DNA from: Antilocapra americana
Lineage: Eukaryota; Chordata; Mammalia; Artiodactyla; Antilocapridae
Reading direction: 5' to 3'
Length of the DNA: 64,000 bases
Assembly: GCA_007570785.1 (NCBI GenBank)
Contig: ML661885.1
Coordinates: 31,437,339 to 31,501,338, forward strand
Shown here: positions 12,425 to 24,430 of the stretch, piece after piece
How positions within the stretch are numbered: the first letter of the stretch is position 1
Layout of the letters: each line of letters opens with the position of its first letter
Program-made: the position numbers and the translations under genes
Notes under the pieces: generated by a model
What the model saw: only the letters and a program-made list of their open reading frames with translations
The model's database searches: none
Told to the model about the DNA's origin: nothing

Positions 12425-12512
12425 ACACAGTGACACTTTTCAGGGCCAGGATCCTATCTGTCTTACTCATTTGTAAACTTCGTGCTTTGCAAATTGGGGG
12501 ACATAAAGTATG
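12425..12512 (+). repeat. L2-like 3' end fragment
   Basis: GGGCCAGGATCCTATCTGTC followed by an AAGTATGTGC end matches the pattern of an L2 3' end. It is short and diverged. Confidence 0.45.
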
Positions 12513-12514
12513 TG

Positions 12515-12880
12515 CTTGTCTTAGTCATCTCAGGTTGCCATAACAGAATACCATATACTGAGTGACTTAAACGTTTAAATAAAGTGACGTTTATTTTCTC
12601 ATAGTTCTGGAGGCTGAAAGTGTGACATCAGGGTGCCAGCACACTTGGATTCTGCTGGGGAACGTCTTCTTGGCTTTCAGAAAACTGTCTGCTTGCTACA
12701 TCCTGATATAGTGGAAAGAGAGAGCACTGGTGTCTCTTCTTCCCAGGATGGGGGCTCCACCCTCATGGCCTCATCTGAACTGAATCTTCTCTCAAAGGCC
12801 CTACCTCCTAACACTATCACATACAGAGTGAGACCTTCAACAGATGAATCTGGGGGAAAACACATGCAGCCCTTACAGTG
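12515..12880 (-). repeat. MaLR (MLT1/MST-like) solo LTR
   Basis: Reverse complement of a MaLR LTR: CTTAGTCATCTCAGGTTGCC, ATAACAGAATACCATATACT, TTTTCTCATAGTTCTGGAGG and CTCAAAGGCCCTACCTCCTA, in the expected order. It is a non-coding relic of an ancient retrovirus-like element. The 108-codon frame across it is not a gene. Confidence 0.8.
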
Positions 12881-13770
12881 CTTACATGTATTTGTCAAAG
12901 AAAACGGAATTAAAGTATCAGTGGCAGGAGTGATGAAGAATCTTAGCATGTGCATATAGATAAGGCCAAGCAAATTGGTCAAATATGAGATCTCATTTGA
13001 CTCAGCTTCATACTAGTACGATTTATATATTGATCTCAAATCTGATAATGTTATGTGTGAATCTTTTAATTCTCATAAAAAGATGTTGACACTTTATTGT
13101 GCATATAATTTTAATGGAAACTTTCATTAAAGATTTCAGAAAGATTCTCCCACAAATATTCCAAGGATCTTCTCTCCATTTTTTTCACTTCATTTTTCTG
13201 TATGTTCTTAATCTTGCTAGAAGTCTACGACTAAATGTTTTTCATGGGAGACAATACTTATTGAGTTTAATTCTCAAATCTATTCATACTGTTTTCTTCC
13301 AAATACTGTATGAAATGGATTTTGCAATCCTGTTTTATGGTTGACTATTCTAATTGTTCTAAAATATGAAAATATCTTGCAACTCTTTCAATTCCCACCA
13401 TATAGGTACTATATTGTGGATAGAATTTTAGTGGAAGGCAGAATTTATTCCATATGGTTCACAAAACAGGGAGTTCCCAAATTACAATCTTTATTCTCTT
13501 TGTCACTTTAAGACTGCTAGCTTTCTCCATTGATTTTTGCCATCTGGTAATTTCATAACCACTTTGTTCCCCTTTCTGAGAAATTTTGAGAATTGGACAA
13601 TGATATATCATAAAGTTGGAGAAGCAGTAGAATTTGGGTATAATTAAGCAAGCCCTTGCAAATTTTTGCAAAATATCAAACTTGGACTCAGTAAAATCAA
13701 ATAAAATAATTTATTCTTCCTCCTCTTTCTTCATCCAAAATACTTTCTTTATCCACAATACTTTATCCTA
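12881..13770. other. Unassigned DNA
   Basis: No gene, RNA or named repeat seen. Confidence 0.5.
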
Positions 13771-14006
13771 TACCTTGGCCACCTGATGCAAAGAGCTAAC
13801 TCATTAGAAAAGATGCTTATTCTGGGAAAAATTGAGGGCAGGAGGAGAAATGGGTGACAAAGGATGAAATGGTTGAATGGCATCACTGACTCAGTTGACA
13901 TGAGTTTAAGCAAGCTCTGGGAGACAGTGAGAGGGAAGCCTGATGGGCTGCATGCAGTCCTTGAGGTCACAGAGTCAGACACGACTTAGCGACTGAATAA
14001 CAACAG
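13771..14006 (+). mobile_element. BovB 3' end fragment
   Basis: CTTGGCCACCTGATGCAAAG, GGGCAGGAGGAGAAATGGGT and the terminus CAGACACGACTTAGCGACTG are the last 240 bases of BovB. The copy is truncated at its 5' side and diverged. Confidence 0.87.
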
Positions 14007-15785
14007 TTCTTTCTCCTCTTTCTTTATCCAACATATGATTTCTCTTTCAATTCAAGTTTATCATAACTAGTAACATAGGTAGACTACAGAATTTCTAATA
14101 TACAGAATTTGTGGGAGTTTATATACCCAATCAACAATTAGATAATTATTTGGCTATAAAGAATATGTTCTAATGTTGAAACAATCAGTGTTCAAATAAC
14201 CTTTTAGAGGAGAGAAAATACAAAGTCTGTTGGGAATAGAGTCTGAATTTATGGTAAGGAATAAATATAGCTATTTGCATGTCCTTTGCTCCCTGTTACA
14301 CAAACAGTAGAAAAAGCAGTACTTTATATATGCCTGCTTCCTTGGAAAGGCTATGGTGCAAGCTCAACATCTCCTAATATACAGATTACAAAATGGTTTC
14401 ATCTGTAAAGAAGTTAGTAATGGTTAGACAGATCAAAAAGCAAACATAAATTTATTGTTATTCACCAGAAAAAACTATCATCATGTCAGAAAATTTTCAG
14501 TAATTATCTATGCACATAATGTTGACATTGTTCTTATGGAAAGTAAGGTGTAAACTGTGAAAGAAGTTTGTAGAAAATCTTAGGGTCACCTCTGTTTCCT
14601 TTCAAAATAATTGCAGGAATTCTGCACAGAAATACAATTGTCTGACTGCAGATATTTCTAACATTTTTTCATTTAGCAATCCTGCCCTAGTTTCTTTTAA
14701 TAAAGAACAGCAAGTCTATGTTATTTAAGGTGTCATATATTAATTGGTTATGAAAAATGCTCAGAGACTTCTTTGAGACTTGATGGTTGCCTAGCATAGC
14801 AAACACAGCCCTGTTTTACTTGCTGCAGGCAGTTAAAATCTGGGTCTCCTGAGCAGTTTCTAGGTAGAGACCCAATCTGATAGTTAATCATCAGTTCATA
14901 TTCTAATGACACAAAACATTACTGGAGACATTTGATTTTTAGCACCAGGGGTTTTCTTGATAATAGTTTTTTAAAAATATATATAAAAAGTCTTATTTTA
15001 AAAATCAGAAATGTCATCACTGATTGGCAAAATAAAGGAACAAACACTGAAAGGATAAGAAAAATAATGGCTGTTGACATCATTTAATAATGTATTTTAA
15101 ATGCTGCTTGGAACAATAAGAATTTCTTCTGTGTTCAAGAAGGGAATAATATGGTGGGGCTAAAATTATTAGGCCAAATTATGCTTAGATTTTCAGCTGG
15201 TTTTAGAGGTGTATCTGCATATTTATTAATAAAAGGGGTAACCTCCTTTACCATGACTTGTTCCCAGATATGCAGAATCAGAAAAAGCAAATATTTTCAT
15301 CATTCTTCAAAGGAAAAATTTTAAATATCTCTCATCATGAAAACAATGTCTCAAGAAAAAAGACCCATCCTTTAAATTTAGAAAGCCTTTGAAAATAGTC
15401 TAATTCCAAGCTGTTCTCATTTAATGTACCAGTGACTAGATTTCAACTCTGTACTTTATGCACCATGAGCACCTCAGCTTTTGTCCATCTTGTTCTACCA
15501 TGAAATTAATGGGCTAAGAAATAATACTATTACCCACCTCTAAAACAATATGTCATTTTATCAATGAACTAAATTTTATCTTCTAATGAAGGTTGCTTAA
15601 ATTTAGTCACTCTGCAAATTCATGAGAAAATATAATTGGAAACATTTACAAATTTTTTTTCCTGGCATCAGATCCTGGCATCACTACTACTTCTCTCTGT
15701 CCCTTGACAGCCAGGTTTTCTTTTAAAAATTGTCTTGTGCTACCTCTATATTTTTTTAAGCCATACATGCCTTCTTTCTTCAATC
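14007..15785. other. Unassigned, repeat-poor DNA
   Basis: A 1.8 kb stretch in which I recognise no gene or interspersed repeat. There are short A- or T-rich runs (for example near 14.97 kb). Whether any of it is conserved cannot be judged from one sequence. Confidence 0.5.
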
Positions 15786-15945
15786 TAACATATGTTTCTT
15801 TACCTACTGAAACTACTCTCATTTAGGTCACCAATAGCCTCCAGATAGCTAGATCCAATGGACATTTTTATATCTTTATATTATTACATTCTGTGGGTTT
15901 TGACAGTGATGACAACTTGCCACTACCTTAAATTTTCTTATCCCT
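15786..15945 (+). repeat. L2 ORF relic
   Basis: AGGTCACCAATAGCCTCCAG and AGATCCAATGGACATTTTTA resemble the L2 region just before the conserved reverse-transcriptase block. Translation gives a decayed match with stops nearby. The order with the 3' end piece downstream supports L2. Confidence 0.45.
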
Positions 15946-16044
15946 TAGCTAATGTGACAAGATTAATTCTCATATTGGAGGTCTGTGTTTAAATGTCACT
16001 GCAGAGTCTAACCACCCTATTTAAAATAATCCCTTGTCTAGATT

Positions 16045-16262
16045 CAAATATATTTTATTTTCTTCACATTACATATCATTAACTGAAATCATGTTGCATA
16101 TTCGTCTCCATGATTATTGTATATTTCCATCCTAGGTTCTAATATTCATGAGAACAAAGACTGTTCTCTTCACCTCTTAGACTATAACCTTTAAACCTAT
16201 AACAGTGCCTTACACATACAAAAATGAAGCTAAATAAACAATGATTAATGTATATGAGGGAA
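16045..16262 (+). repeat. L2 3' end
   Basis: TCATGAGAACAAAGACTGTT, AACAGTGCCTTACACATACA and AAATAAACAATGATTAATG follow the L2 3' end layout (gene-end boilerplate, then an AATAAA-like end). Confidence 0.55.
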
Positions 16263-17654
16263 TGAATATTGAGGCTCAGACTCTTAAATTAACTGGGATT
16301 TTTCACTTAGATGTTTCACAAGTACTTCAAAGTCAAGATTTGGAAACTTAATTCTCTCCTCCCAAATATGATCTTTTAAGGCTTCGAGTAAATCTGAATT
16401 CCTTCATTTCATCACCCTTTGTATCTAAAAAGGTAGACATGGACATGGGGGTGATCATTCTGTAATTTTCTTGAATTTATTTTCTCTTATTATTTCTATT
16501 TCCTCTGCCTTATTTAAACACTCTTACTACTAAAATAAGCTTCTAACTGGTCTACTGTCCCCGGGCTTGACTCCATTCAATCTATTCTTCTTATGTCTAG
16601 CAATTATTAGCTTTTGTGCAAAAAGAAATGTGGAAAGATTATAAAATTGCCTTCTTATTGTAATAAAATATCATTGTAAATTTTAACCTGGAAGTAGAAT
16701 TTTACAAGCCCCATTTAAATATGATTTAACTGAACCATGAAAGTGTATCCATAAAAATTACCCCATCATCTATTTCATATTTATCTATTTCTTCACCACA
16801 TACACACACAAAAAATTGCCATTTCAGCTATCAGATACAAACCAAAACTCTTTATTCAAATAGGGAATAGTTCCAGACCAACTTTACAACTTAACAAATA
16901 AGTCAGAAAAACTTAACAAGGAAAGGCCTTAATGAACATAGGTTACTCTTGCAATTAAATAGAAAAAAATCAGTCATCAGCTATTAACTAAAAAGAGAAA
17001 GATACTTGGTAACAGTGATGTGTGTGAGAGAGAGAATGTATGACACATAGGTACACACACATATGTGGAAATTCATAAAAATAGAAAATGTGGTAAATGT
17101 CTTTTTTTTTCTTAGCTTCCCAAAACCATTTCACCATTGTTCCCCCAGTTTTGAAGAATTACACTTTTCACTCAAGCCATGAGGGTTTCCCATTTTCTAT
17201 ACATAGGCCTGAATATGTGGCCCATGCTGAGCCAATAGCACCTCTGTTCCTCCAAATACAGTGCTCAGCTGAGAGTTTAGAAAATCAATATAGCCCCTTG
17301 GATACCTTCCCTCTAATTTTATGATTGAAGATTGGAGAGTCACTATAGTATCCTGCTAAAATTATGCTAGATGCTTATGGAAACATTCTCTGATGATACA
17401 TTTCTCTGTATAAATGCATACAAAAATATAAGCTTTTTTAAAACTAAATAAGATAATGATATAACTGTAGTTATCCAATTCCCATGTAAAAATGTATACC
17501 TTTTATTTGTAATTACATTCTGAGCTACCTTTAATACTACCTTTTCATATAAGTACTCATTTTCATATGAGTACTGTATTTTATATGCACATACAAATTG
17601 TCCTTCTAAAGTAGTATACCATGTTTCTCTCGCATTTGCACTTATAGCTATATC
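16263..17654. other. Unassigned AT-rich DNA
   Basis: No gene or named repeat. There are short CA and GA runs near 16.80 and 17.02 kb. The open frames at 17.1-17.3 kb (plus) and 17.37-17.68 kb (minus) show no domain. Confidence 0.5.
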
Positions 17655-17895
17655 CAATGAACATTTATTGTGTGCCAAGCAATTTTTGTATGTATTAGCT
17701 TGCTACTCCCCTGTCCCCAAAATCCCAGTCAGGTAGCTACTCGTTATTTTTATTTCGTTCCACATGAGAGAACAGAAGTTGAGGGAGATCAGGTAACTGG
17801 TCCCTGATTACATAGTAAGTAACACTACTAGCCAGGCAGTCTAGCTTTAGGGGCCTAGCTTTTAACGACTGTTTTATCTCATTTATGTGTATACC
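17655..17895 (-). repeat. MIR
   Basis: AACATTTATTGTGTGCCAAG, a degraded AGGTAACTGGTCCCTGATTA block and a final AGTCTAGCTTTAGGGGCCTA are MIR sequence in reverse. Confidence 0.65.
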
Positions 17896-18964
17896 TATTC
17901 CCTGTGCTCTTATCATCATGCATGTCATCAGTCTTTCAAATTTTATTAAACTAAAAATTTTAAAAATCTCATCAATTCAATTCATTTGATGAATAGTGAG
18001 TTTGAACATTTTTGTGGGAGACTATAGGCCATTTGCTTTTATTCCCCCTATGATTAATCATTCATATGTCTTTTCTATTTTCTGCTAGACTATGTCTTTT
18101 CCTTACCAGTCTAAAGGATCACAGTCTGTTATATGTGTTGCTAAATGTTTTCCTTTATACTGTAATTTGTTCTTTATATTTATTTATGATGTTTTTGTCT
18201 GTAAAGACCTTTCAGACATTTTGTGCAATCTAAAATGCCAATCATTCATTTATGATTTCTAGATTTTGCAACTGGATGAAAATGATCTACTGTAAGACAA
18301 TACAAACATCTTATAGTGGTTTTGTTGTATTATAATGTTAAAATCTTTACAATTTTGAACCAAGGGGCCTTAATTTATGTTTACTAAAATTAGTAATCAA
18401 TTTCCCATATCTGTCAAAAAACAAATATTTTCAACTGATTTGAAATGCTACATATACCATTCCAAAATTTCCACATCCTTGGTTCTGTTTCCGAACTTAT
18501 TATTTTGTTCCATTGATTTATATGTCTTTTTCTAAATCAGAGCCTTATTTCTTTTATCTTTAGATATTTATAATGATTTTGACACCAATTAAAGCAGGTC
18601 CCACCTAATTGTATCTTGTTTTCAAAACCTTTTAGCTATACTAGCAATTCTTCCATATGAACATTTTAGTTAGTGTACTTAACATTCTTACAGTATTACT
18701 TTCTACTCAGAAAATGTTCTTTCACACTATACAGGGTTTTTACCTTTAAAAGCCATGTTACATGTTTCCTCCTCATATACGACCTAAATAATGATTTTCT
18801 TTCTGTTTTGATGCTTCTCTGTGTGAGTGGTCTCTTTTTCCCATACTATGTTTTCTTACTAGTTTGCCTCAGCATTTTGCCTGGAAATCAGCCATCCTGC
18901 TAGACTATCATGTTAATTACAATAATTTGTAACTGAATCAATTGTGTTTTCCTGATATACAACT

Positions 18965-19013
18965 ATATATTAACTATTAACTATTAACTATTAACATCCT
19001 ATTAACTATTAAT
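18965..19013. repeat. Heptamer tandem repeat (ATTAACT)n
   Basis: Four to five copies of a 7-base unit ATTAACT, an interruption (ATCCT), then a further copy and a half. A simple sequence repeat inside old L1 DNA. Confidence 0.85.
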
Positions 19014-19150
19014 AAGGATATTTGCTCTCCTTTCCAAGTATTTGGTCCTTTATCTTACTTCTTTATTTCATCTAAAATAATTAGCATAAATATTCAGAAA
19101 AGTAGTTGAATAATCTATGTCCACTGCAATAATATCATACTTGGTTGGAT

Positions 19151-19371
19151 ATGAAAGTGAAAGTGTGAGTTGTTCAACTGTGTCTGACTCTTTCCAACCT
19201 CATACACTGTAGCCAGCCAGGCTCCTCTGTCCATGGGATTATCCAGGTAAGAATACTGGAGTGGGTAGCCATTCCCTTCTACAGGGGATCTTCTGACCTA
19301 GGGACTGAACCCAGGTATCCTGCATGGCAGGCAGATAGATACTTTACTGTCTGAGCCACCAAGGAGGCCCC
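19151..19371 (-). mobile_element. Bov-tA type SINE with target-site duplication
   Basis: Reverse Bov-tA: GTGTCTGACTCTTTCCAACC tail, CAGGTAAGAATACTGGAGTG core, B-box region and head ending AAGGAGGCCC. TGGTTGGAT flanks it at 19142-19150 and 19372-19380, so the insertion point in the MLT1 LTR is exact. Confidence 0.93.
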
Positions 19372-19545
19372 TGGTTGGATGGTGTCCACATAAATTTGAG
19401 TCTTTCCCAGAACCTCAGAATGTGACTTCATTTGGAAATAGACTGCAGAGATAACTAGTTAAGATGAGATCATACAGGAGTAGGATAGGGCCTTAATTCA
19501 CATCACTGGTGTCCTTATAAGAAGAAGAGAAGGAGACATGGAATC

Positions 19546-19685
19546 CGGAGGGAGGTGGGAGGCGGGTTCTGGAAGGGGAACACATGTATACCCATGGTGG
19601 ATTCATGTCAGTGTATGGCAAAACCAACACAATATTGTAAAGAAAAAAGTCTTTCTTGAATTTGTAACAATTAAAAAAAAAAAAG
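19546..19685 (+). mobile_element. Young L1 3' tail (ruminant L1 type), 5' truncated
   Basis: A G-rich stretch (GGAGGGAGGTGGGAGGCGGG) is followed by CATGTATACCCATGGTGGAT, TATGGCAAAACCAACACAAT and a poly-A of about 12. This is the last 130 bases of the ruminant L1 3' UTR. It sits inside the MLT1 LTR. Confidence 0.85.
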
Positions 19686-20151
19686 ATAGAGGCTAAGGGG
19701 GAAATTGTGAAGACAGAGGCAGAGATTGGAGTTTTACGAGTGAGGGGATAACAGACAGTGTGAAATCTCCAGAAACTAGAAGAAAATCATGAAGCATTCT
19801 CCCTCAGAGGTTCCTGTAGAATCCAACCCTACTGACATCTTTATTTTAGACTTCTAGTTCCAGAACTGTGAGGAAATAAGCTTTTTCTCTTTCAAGCCAC
19901 CTAACTTGTGGTACTTTGTTGAGCTAAACCTAGGAAACTAATACAAATATTGACCTCAGCTTTTGATGACCAAAAACAACACCTTTAGGTTTCTAAAGAC
20001 TTTCTTTATCAAGTTCAGGAAATGTCCTTCTTTTTCTCTTTTACATAAAATTTGTATCATATTTCTTGAATATAGTGATCTTGTAGCAGTTATAACTGAT
20101 ATGATTCTACAGTTATTGTTCTCCTTTATTGTGTTAATATTTAACATTGTG

Positions 20152-20254
20152 TTAGTTGCTTAGTCATGCTTGACTCTTTACAACCCCGTGGACTATAGCC
20201 CGCCAGGCTCCTCTGTCCGTGGAATTCTCCAGACAAGAATGCTGGTTGCCAATG
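20152..20254 (-). mobile_element. Bov-tA/BOV-A type SINE fragment
   Basis: Reverse complement of the SINE 3' half: GTTAGTTGCTTAGTCATGCT, GACTATAGCCCGCCAGGCTC and TCCAGACAAGAATGCTGG, ending where the tRNA-like half would start. Confidence 0.87.
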
Positions 20255-20731
20255 ACAAAACAGTTCTCCACCTCTCCCTGCATATACAGCTCTTTTCAGC
20301 ATGCTTTTGAAGCTCCTGCCGGTAAGAAGATGAGTCAATTTCTCCTTACTTTGAATTTCTGCTGTATAGATACCTTACCTTGTCCAACAGAACAGGGAAA
20401 AGACAATATTTTTCAATTCTGAGCCTATGACTCAAAAGAATTTGCCTTCTTCCATTTTTCCTCTTGAAACTTGGCCATCACAGTCTGAGCACATCTGGGC
20501 TAGGTTGGTAAATAATGGATTTTGTCAGAGCAAAAAAAGCCAACTACCCATTGAGTAATGACATTATCAGCTGCTAGCCAACCACAGGGGCATGAGTGAG
20601 TCTACTTAGAGTTAGACAAGCCTGGCCCAGAGCTAGAGCGATGACCAGCTGACTCAAGGACTCAAGAGGAATAGTCAACAGTTATTGTTTTGGGGCAACT
20701 AAGACTTAGGGTGATTTGTTACACAGCAATG

Positions 20732-20736
<5 letters not shown>
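20255..20736. other. Unassigned DNA
   Basis: No gene or named repeat seen. Confidence 0.5.

Positions 20737-20782
<46 letters not shown>
20737..20782. repeat. (TA)n(CA)n microsatellite
   Basis: About 17 TA units run directly into about six CA units. A compound dinucleotide repeat of this length is likely to vary in length between individuals. Confidence 0.95.
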
Positions 20783-20783
<1 letters not shown>

Positions 20784-20950
20784 AACATAAATGACTATAT
20801 TAAAATATATATCTATATAAACTATATTAGCAATATAAAACAACTGATACAAATATAAAATTTATCAGTAGATTCTATAAAATTAAACCTCCTTGATTTC
20901 TTATTAAAGAAATGATCATACAATAGAAATGTAAAAAAACAGTGCTAGAT

Positions 20951-22026
20951 TCAATTCAGTTCAGTTGCTCAGTCATGTCCGACTCTCTGCTACCTCATGA
21001 ACCACAGCATGCCAGGCCTCCTTGTCCAACACCAACTCCTGGAGTTTACCCAAACTCATGTCCATTGAGTTAGTCATGCCATCCAACCATCTCATCCTCT
21101 GTCGTCCCCTTCTCCTTCTGACCTCAATCTTTCCCAGCATCAGGGTCTTTTCAAATGAATCAGTTCTTCACATCAGGTGGCCAAAGTATTGGAGTTTCAG
21201 CTTCAACATCAGTCCTTCCAATGAACACCCAGGACTGATCTCCTTTAGGATGGACTGTTTGGAACTCCTTGCAGTCCAAGGGACTCTCAAGAGTCTTCTC
21301 CAACACCACAGTTCAAAAGCATCAATTCTTTGGTGCTCAACTTTCTTTATAGTCCAACTCTCACAACCACACATGACCACTGAAAAAACCACAGCCTTGA
21401 CTAGACAGACCTTTGTTGGTAAAGTAATGTCTCTGCTTTTTAATATGCTGACGAGGTTGTTCATAATTTTCTTTCCAAGGAGTAAGTGTCTTTTAATTTC
21501 ATGGCTGCAATCACCATCTGCAGTGATTTTGGAGCCCCTAAAATAAAGTCAGCCACGATTTCCCCATCTATTTGCCATTAAGTGATGGGACCAGATACCA
21601 GGATCTTAGTTTTCTGAATGTTGAGCTTTAAGCCAACTTTTTCACTCTCCTCTTTCACTTTCATCAAGAGGCTCTTTAGCTCCTCTTCACTTTCTGCCAT
21701 AAGGGTGGTGTCATCTGCATATCTGAAGTTATCGATATTTCTCCCTGCAATCCTGATTCTAGCTTGTGCTTCCTCCAGCCCAGTGTTTCTCATGATGTAC
21801 TCTGCATATAAGTTAAATAAGCAGAGTGACAATATACAGTCTTGACGTACTCCTTCTCCTATTGGAAACCAGTCTGTTGTTGCATGTCCAGTTGTAACTT
21901 TTGCTTCTTGACCTGCATACAGGTTTCTCAAGAGGCAGGTCAGATGGTCTGGTATTCCCATCTCTTTCAGAATTTTCCACAGTTTACTGTGATTCACACA
22001 GTCAAAGGCTTTGGCATAGTCAATTA
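20951..22026 (-). mobile_element. BovB, 3' 1.1 kb, reverse strand
   Basis: It runs from the BovB 3' terminus (TTCAGTTCAGTTGCTCAGTC) back to the reverse transcriptase. The best open frame, 21578-22090 on the minus strand, reads DYAKAFDCVNHSKLWKILKE, later IGEGVRQDCILSLCLFNLYA and the catalytic block FRYADDTTLMAESEEELKSL. The YADD aspartates are therefore present, but the copy is 5' truncated, lacks the endonuclease and is a dead insertion. A second frame (21168-21464, minus) holds the downstream C-terminal part. Confidence 0.95.
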
Positions 22027-22234
22027 TTAATGTTTTATTTAAAATTTTATGTTTCTGTTCCACAACTGAAGACCTTGTATTTCCACTCATTAAAATATTT
22101 TAAAATGATATTAAAACTCCAATAATACTTAAAGTGATAAATGCATCCTTTATAAGTCAGTGAATTGTATTGTTACAACTGCCAAATATAACTTTTACTT
22201 TACCATTTTCTGAATCCTCATTACATGAAAGGGA

Positions 22235-22365
22235 CCTTATGTCATTTTTCCTTTCTATAAAGACCGAAGTGCAAATAAATTAAGTAGCTTGTTCAAGATC
22301 AAGCTATTAGTAAATGTTGCATCTGGGTTTAAACTCTTATGTGAGTAATCTCAACACTTTATCTC
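22235..22365 (-). repeat. MIR fragment
   Basis: The order TAAGTAGCTTGTTCAAGATC, TATTAGTAAATGTTGCATCT, GGGTTTAAACTC matches the reverse MIR pattern. Confidence 0.55.
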
Positions 22366-23682
22366 TGGACAACTTTGAGGAGGTCTGGAGAACAAAGGAA
22401 GATCAGAGAAGTCAAGTTTGATGGCTTTACATTCACATCATAATTTACTCTGAAAATCAAAAGCCTTGCTCTAGATTTTCAATATTCCAGGTATAATACT
22501 TTACCTGATTTTCTCTAACATGGGATCCATAGTTATTTTTTTATAAAGATGCTTAACGTTTACTCTGTTATTTAATTTAACTGGATTGTCACTGTTAGCA
22601 GAAAAATCTGAACTCATAAAAATGTACTGAATTTGTAAAACACAGTAGCCTTTTCTAAGTCCATGTCTATGATTTGAATTAACACTCAATATAAACATAA
22701 AGTTGGTGAGCATAAGCTTTCTACTGAAGTCAGTAAATATCACAATATTAACACTTGATGCCAATAAGGCCACAAATAATTAAGTCTTACTGGGATACAG
22801 TATATAAAAAGATAAGATAATAAAAAACTAAGCTATTGTTATGGTTGATTAATAAAATTATAATTGATCCATGCATGCAGAATTACCTGTTCTAGAAAAT
22901 GTCACAATGTAGTTGACATCATGCGATCTTTAGTTTGAAGCCATTAGCAACATATCATAGCATATGTTAGCGCCAAGGAAGGGATTCATGTTGTAAATCC
23001 TATGGGAAAAGGCAGTGATTATTCTGGACTAGGATAGTTGGAGTAGTGGGATAATTATAGAAGAGATGGGATTTGAGCTGAGTCTCTGAAAAAGTTAGAA
23101 CTTAGAGAAAGCCATGAAAGGATGTCTTATTAGGGGGAATGACACATGTCAGAAATGACAGATATCTCTGAGAGTCTGTCCCCACTCCAGAGTCCATGGC
23201 ACACAGTACTGATCTGGGGCTGTTTCGTCTTCCTGAATCAAGAGGCAATCTCACAACGTCCATCAATAGACAGCTGTGAATCAGAGAGGGCACATAGAGA
23301 ACACTTTCTGTCAGTCCATGGTGGGTGAAACAATTATGTGTGGAGTAAAATAGAGAAACAAAAGTATATTTATTTGAGTGAAATATGAAGACTATGGGGA
23401 ATACTAATTAGAAAGTTTATAAGCACTAATTGGGAATGCTTGGAGTCTGGGTTTTTCTCATGTACAATGGAAAATGATTCAAAACTTCAGCAAAAAAATA
23501 AATGAGGGAGCAACTGAGGACAGGGAAATCAGAGGAGGACTGTCGCCTTAATTCTGTAATGAGGAAGTGAAGGGAAAAGCATTAATGGAAAAAAAAAAGA
23601 CACAATGATAAAATACATAGTAAAAAAGAATTGTCAGGGATTAAGATTAATTTATATGAACAAAATAGTATAATGATCAGTT
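22366..23682. other. Unassigned DNA
   Basis: About 1.3 kb with no recognised gene or repeat. The paired short frames at 23.10-23.33 kb on opposite strands show no domain. There is a poly-A run at about 23.59 kb. Confidence 0.5.
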
Positions 23683-23870
23683 AAGATTTATTGAATTCTT
23701 ACTATGTCCAGGATTCAAAATAAATAATTTAAATGTGTTATCTCAATTGACCCTTGGGATAACCAATGAGATAAGCTAAGTATCTTTCATATCTCCATTT
23801 CACAAATGGAGAAACAAAGGCTAAATACTAAGAATCTGACATATTTTGAAAACTAAATAATACACTGAAT
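23683..23870 (-). repeat. MIR
   Basis: TTTATTGAATTCTTACTATG, TCCATTTCACAAATGGAGAA and ACAAAGGCTAAATACTAAG reproduce the reverse MIR core. Confidence 0.8.
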
Positions 23871-24194
23871 CTATGTAACTAGCTTTGGTTATAGAATAGC
23901 CTTTTATTTTACTTTAGTTCTCAGTTTAACCTTACACATAGCTCTGATCTGTCAGCATCTATAGACTCCTACTTTGTGAATGCTTACAACAGTTTCCTCT
24001 GAGAAAAGAATGTGGAATTTGCTCAATTTCAGATTTGATTTTCAATAGAAAGTCTATTACATTTTGAATTAAAAAATACAACATATAGCTACAGCTGGAT
24101 ATACTTATATTTTTGTCATCTACATTTTTGATTCATTATATCTTTTTTAAAAGTGTTTTGTTTTTTCCTTATTGGCTACAAAATTAAACAATAT

Positions 24195-24430
24195 CAAAAT
24201 ATTTTGTGTGCCTACTAAGTGTCAGGCACTGGGCTAAGCACTTGGCATATATAATCTCTCTGAAGCCTCACAAACTTTAATTAGGTGAGTAGAGAGACTT
24301 ACTGCAATTACACAGATAAAAAACCTGAAGCCTACCTAGAGTGTTTAAATAACTTACCTGTTGTGAAATACTGAAGCCAGGAGTCGAATTTAGATTTCTA
24401 TGGCTCTAAAGCACAAAGTCTATTTCAGGG
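24195..24430 (-). repeat. MIR
   Basis: GCCTACTAAGTGTCAGGCAC, TGGGCTAAGCACTTGGCATA and TACACAGATAAAAAACCTGA, followed by the tRNA-like end (GCTCTAAAGCACAAAGTC), give an almost complete reverse MIR. Confidence 0.85.

Larger units (their letters stand above)
19139..19945 (+). repeat. MaLR (MLT1-like) solo LTR carrying two later insertions
   Basis: It starts at the TTGGTTGGAT that was duplicated by the SINE, then AACCTCAGAATGTGACTTCA, ATTTGGAAATAGACTGCAGA and ACTGGTGTCCTTATAAGAAG. After the L1 tail come CTTCTAGTTCCAGAACTGTG, GGAAATAAGC (signal region) and CCACCTAACTTGTGGTACTT, ending with AGGAAACTAATACAA. This is the full left-to-right order of an MLT1 LTR. It is non-coding and ancient. Confidence 0.82.
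17970..20148 (-). mobile_element. Old L1 (L1M/HAL1-like), reverse strand, heavily interrupted
   Basis: L1 reverse-complement text can be followed in three pieces: about 17.97-18.70 kb (TTCCATTGATTTATATGTCT), 19.01-19.14 kb, and 19.95-20.15 kb (TTCTCCTTTATTGTGTTAAT). A MaLR LTR with its own insertions lies between the last two. All frames are broken. Divergence is high, so edges are approximate. Confidence 0.6.

Noticed and set aside
12633..12982. Overlapping 101-108 codon frames on both strands
   Set aside because: They cover a MaLR LTR. Such LTRs do not encode protein.
20737..20782. CRISPR-like or origin-like repeat array
   Set aside because: Simple dinucleotide repeat in a mammalian genome, with no spacers.
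21022..21546. 174-codon plus-strand frame, the longest in the window
   Set aside because: It is the antisense of the BovB reverse-transcriptase tail. Similar antisense frames recur over other BovB copies, so it reflects the repeat and not a gene.
21578..22090. 170-codon frame with YADD as a possible host reverse transcriptase gene
   Set aside because: It is a 5'-truncated BovB piece without the endonuclease or an N-terminus, and near-identical text occurs at several places in the window.
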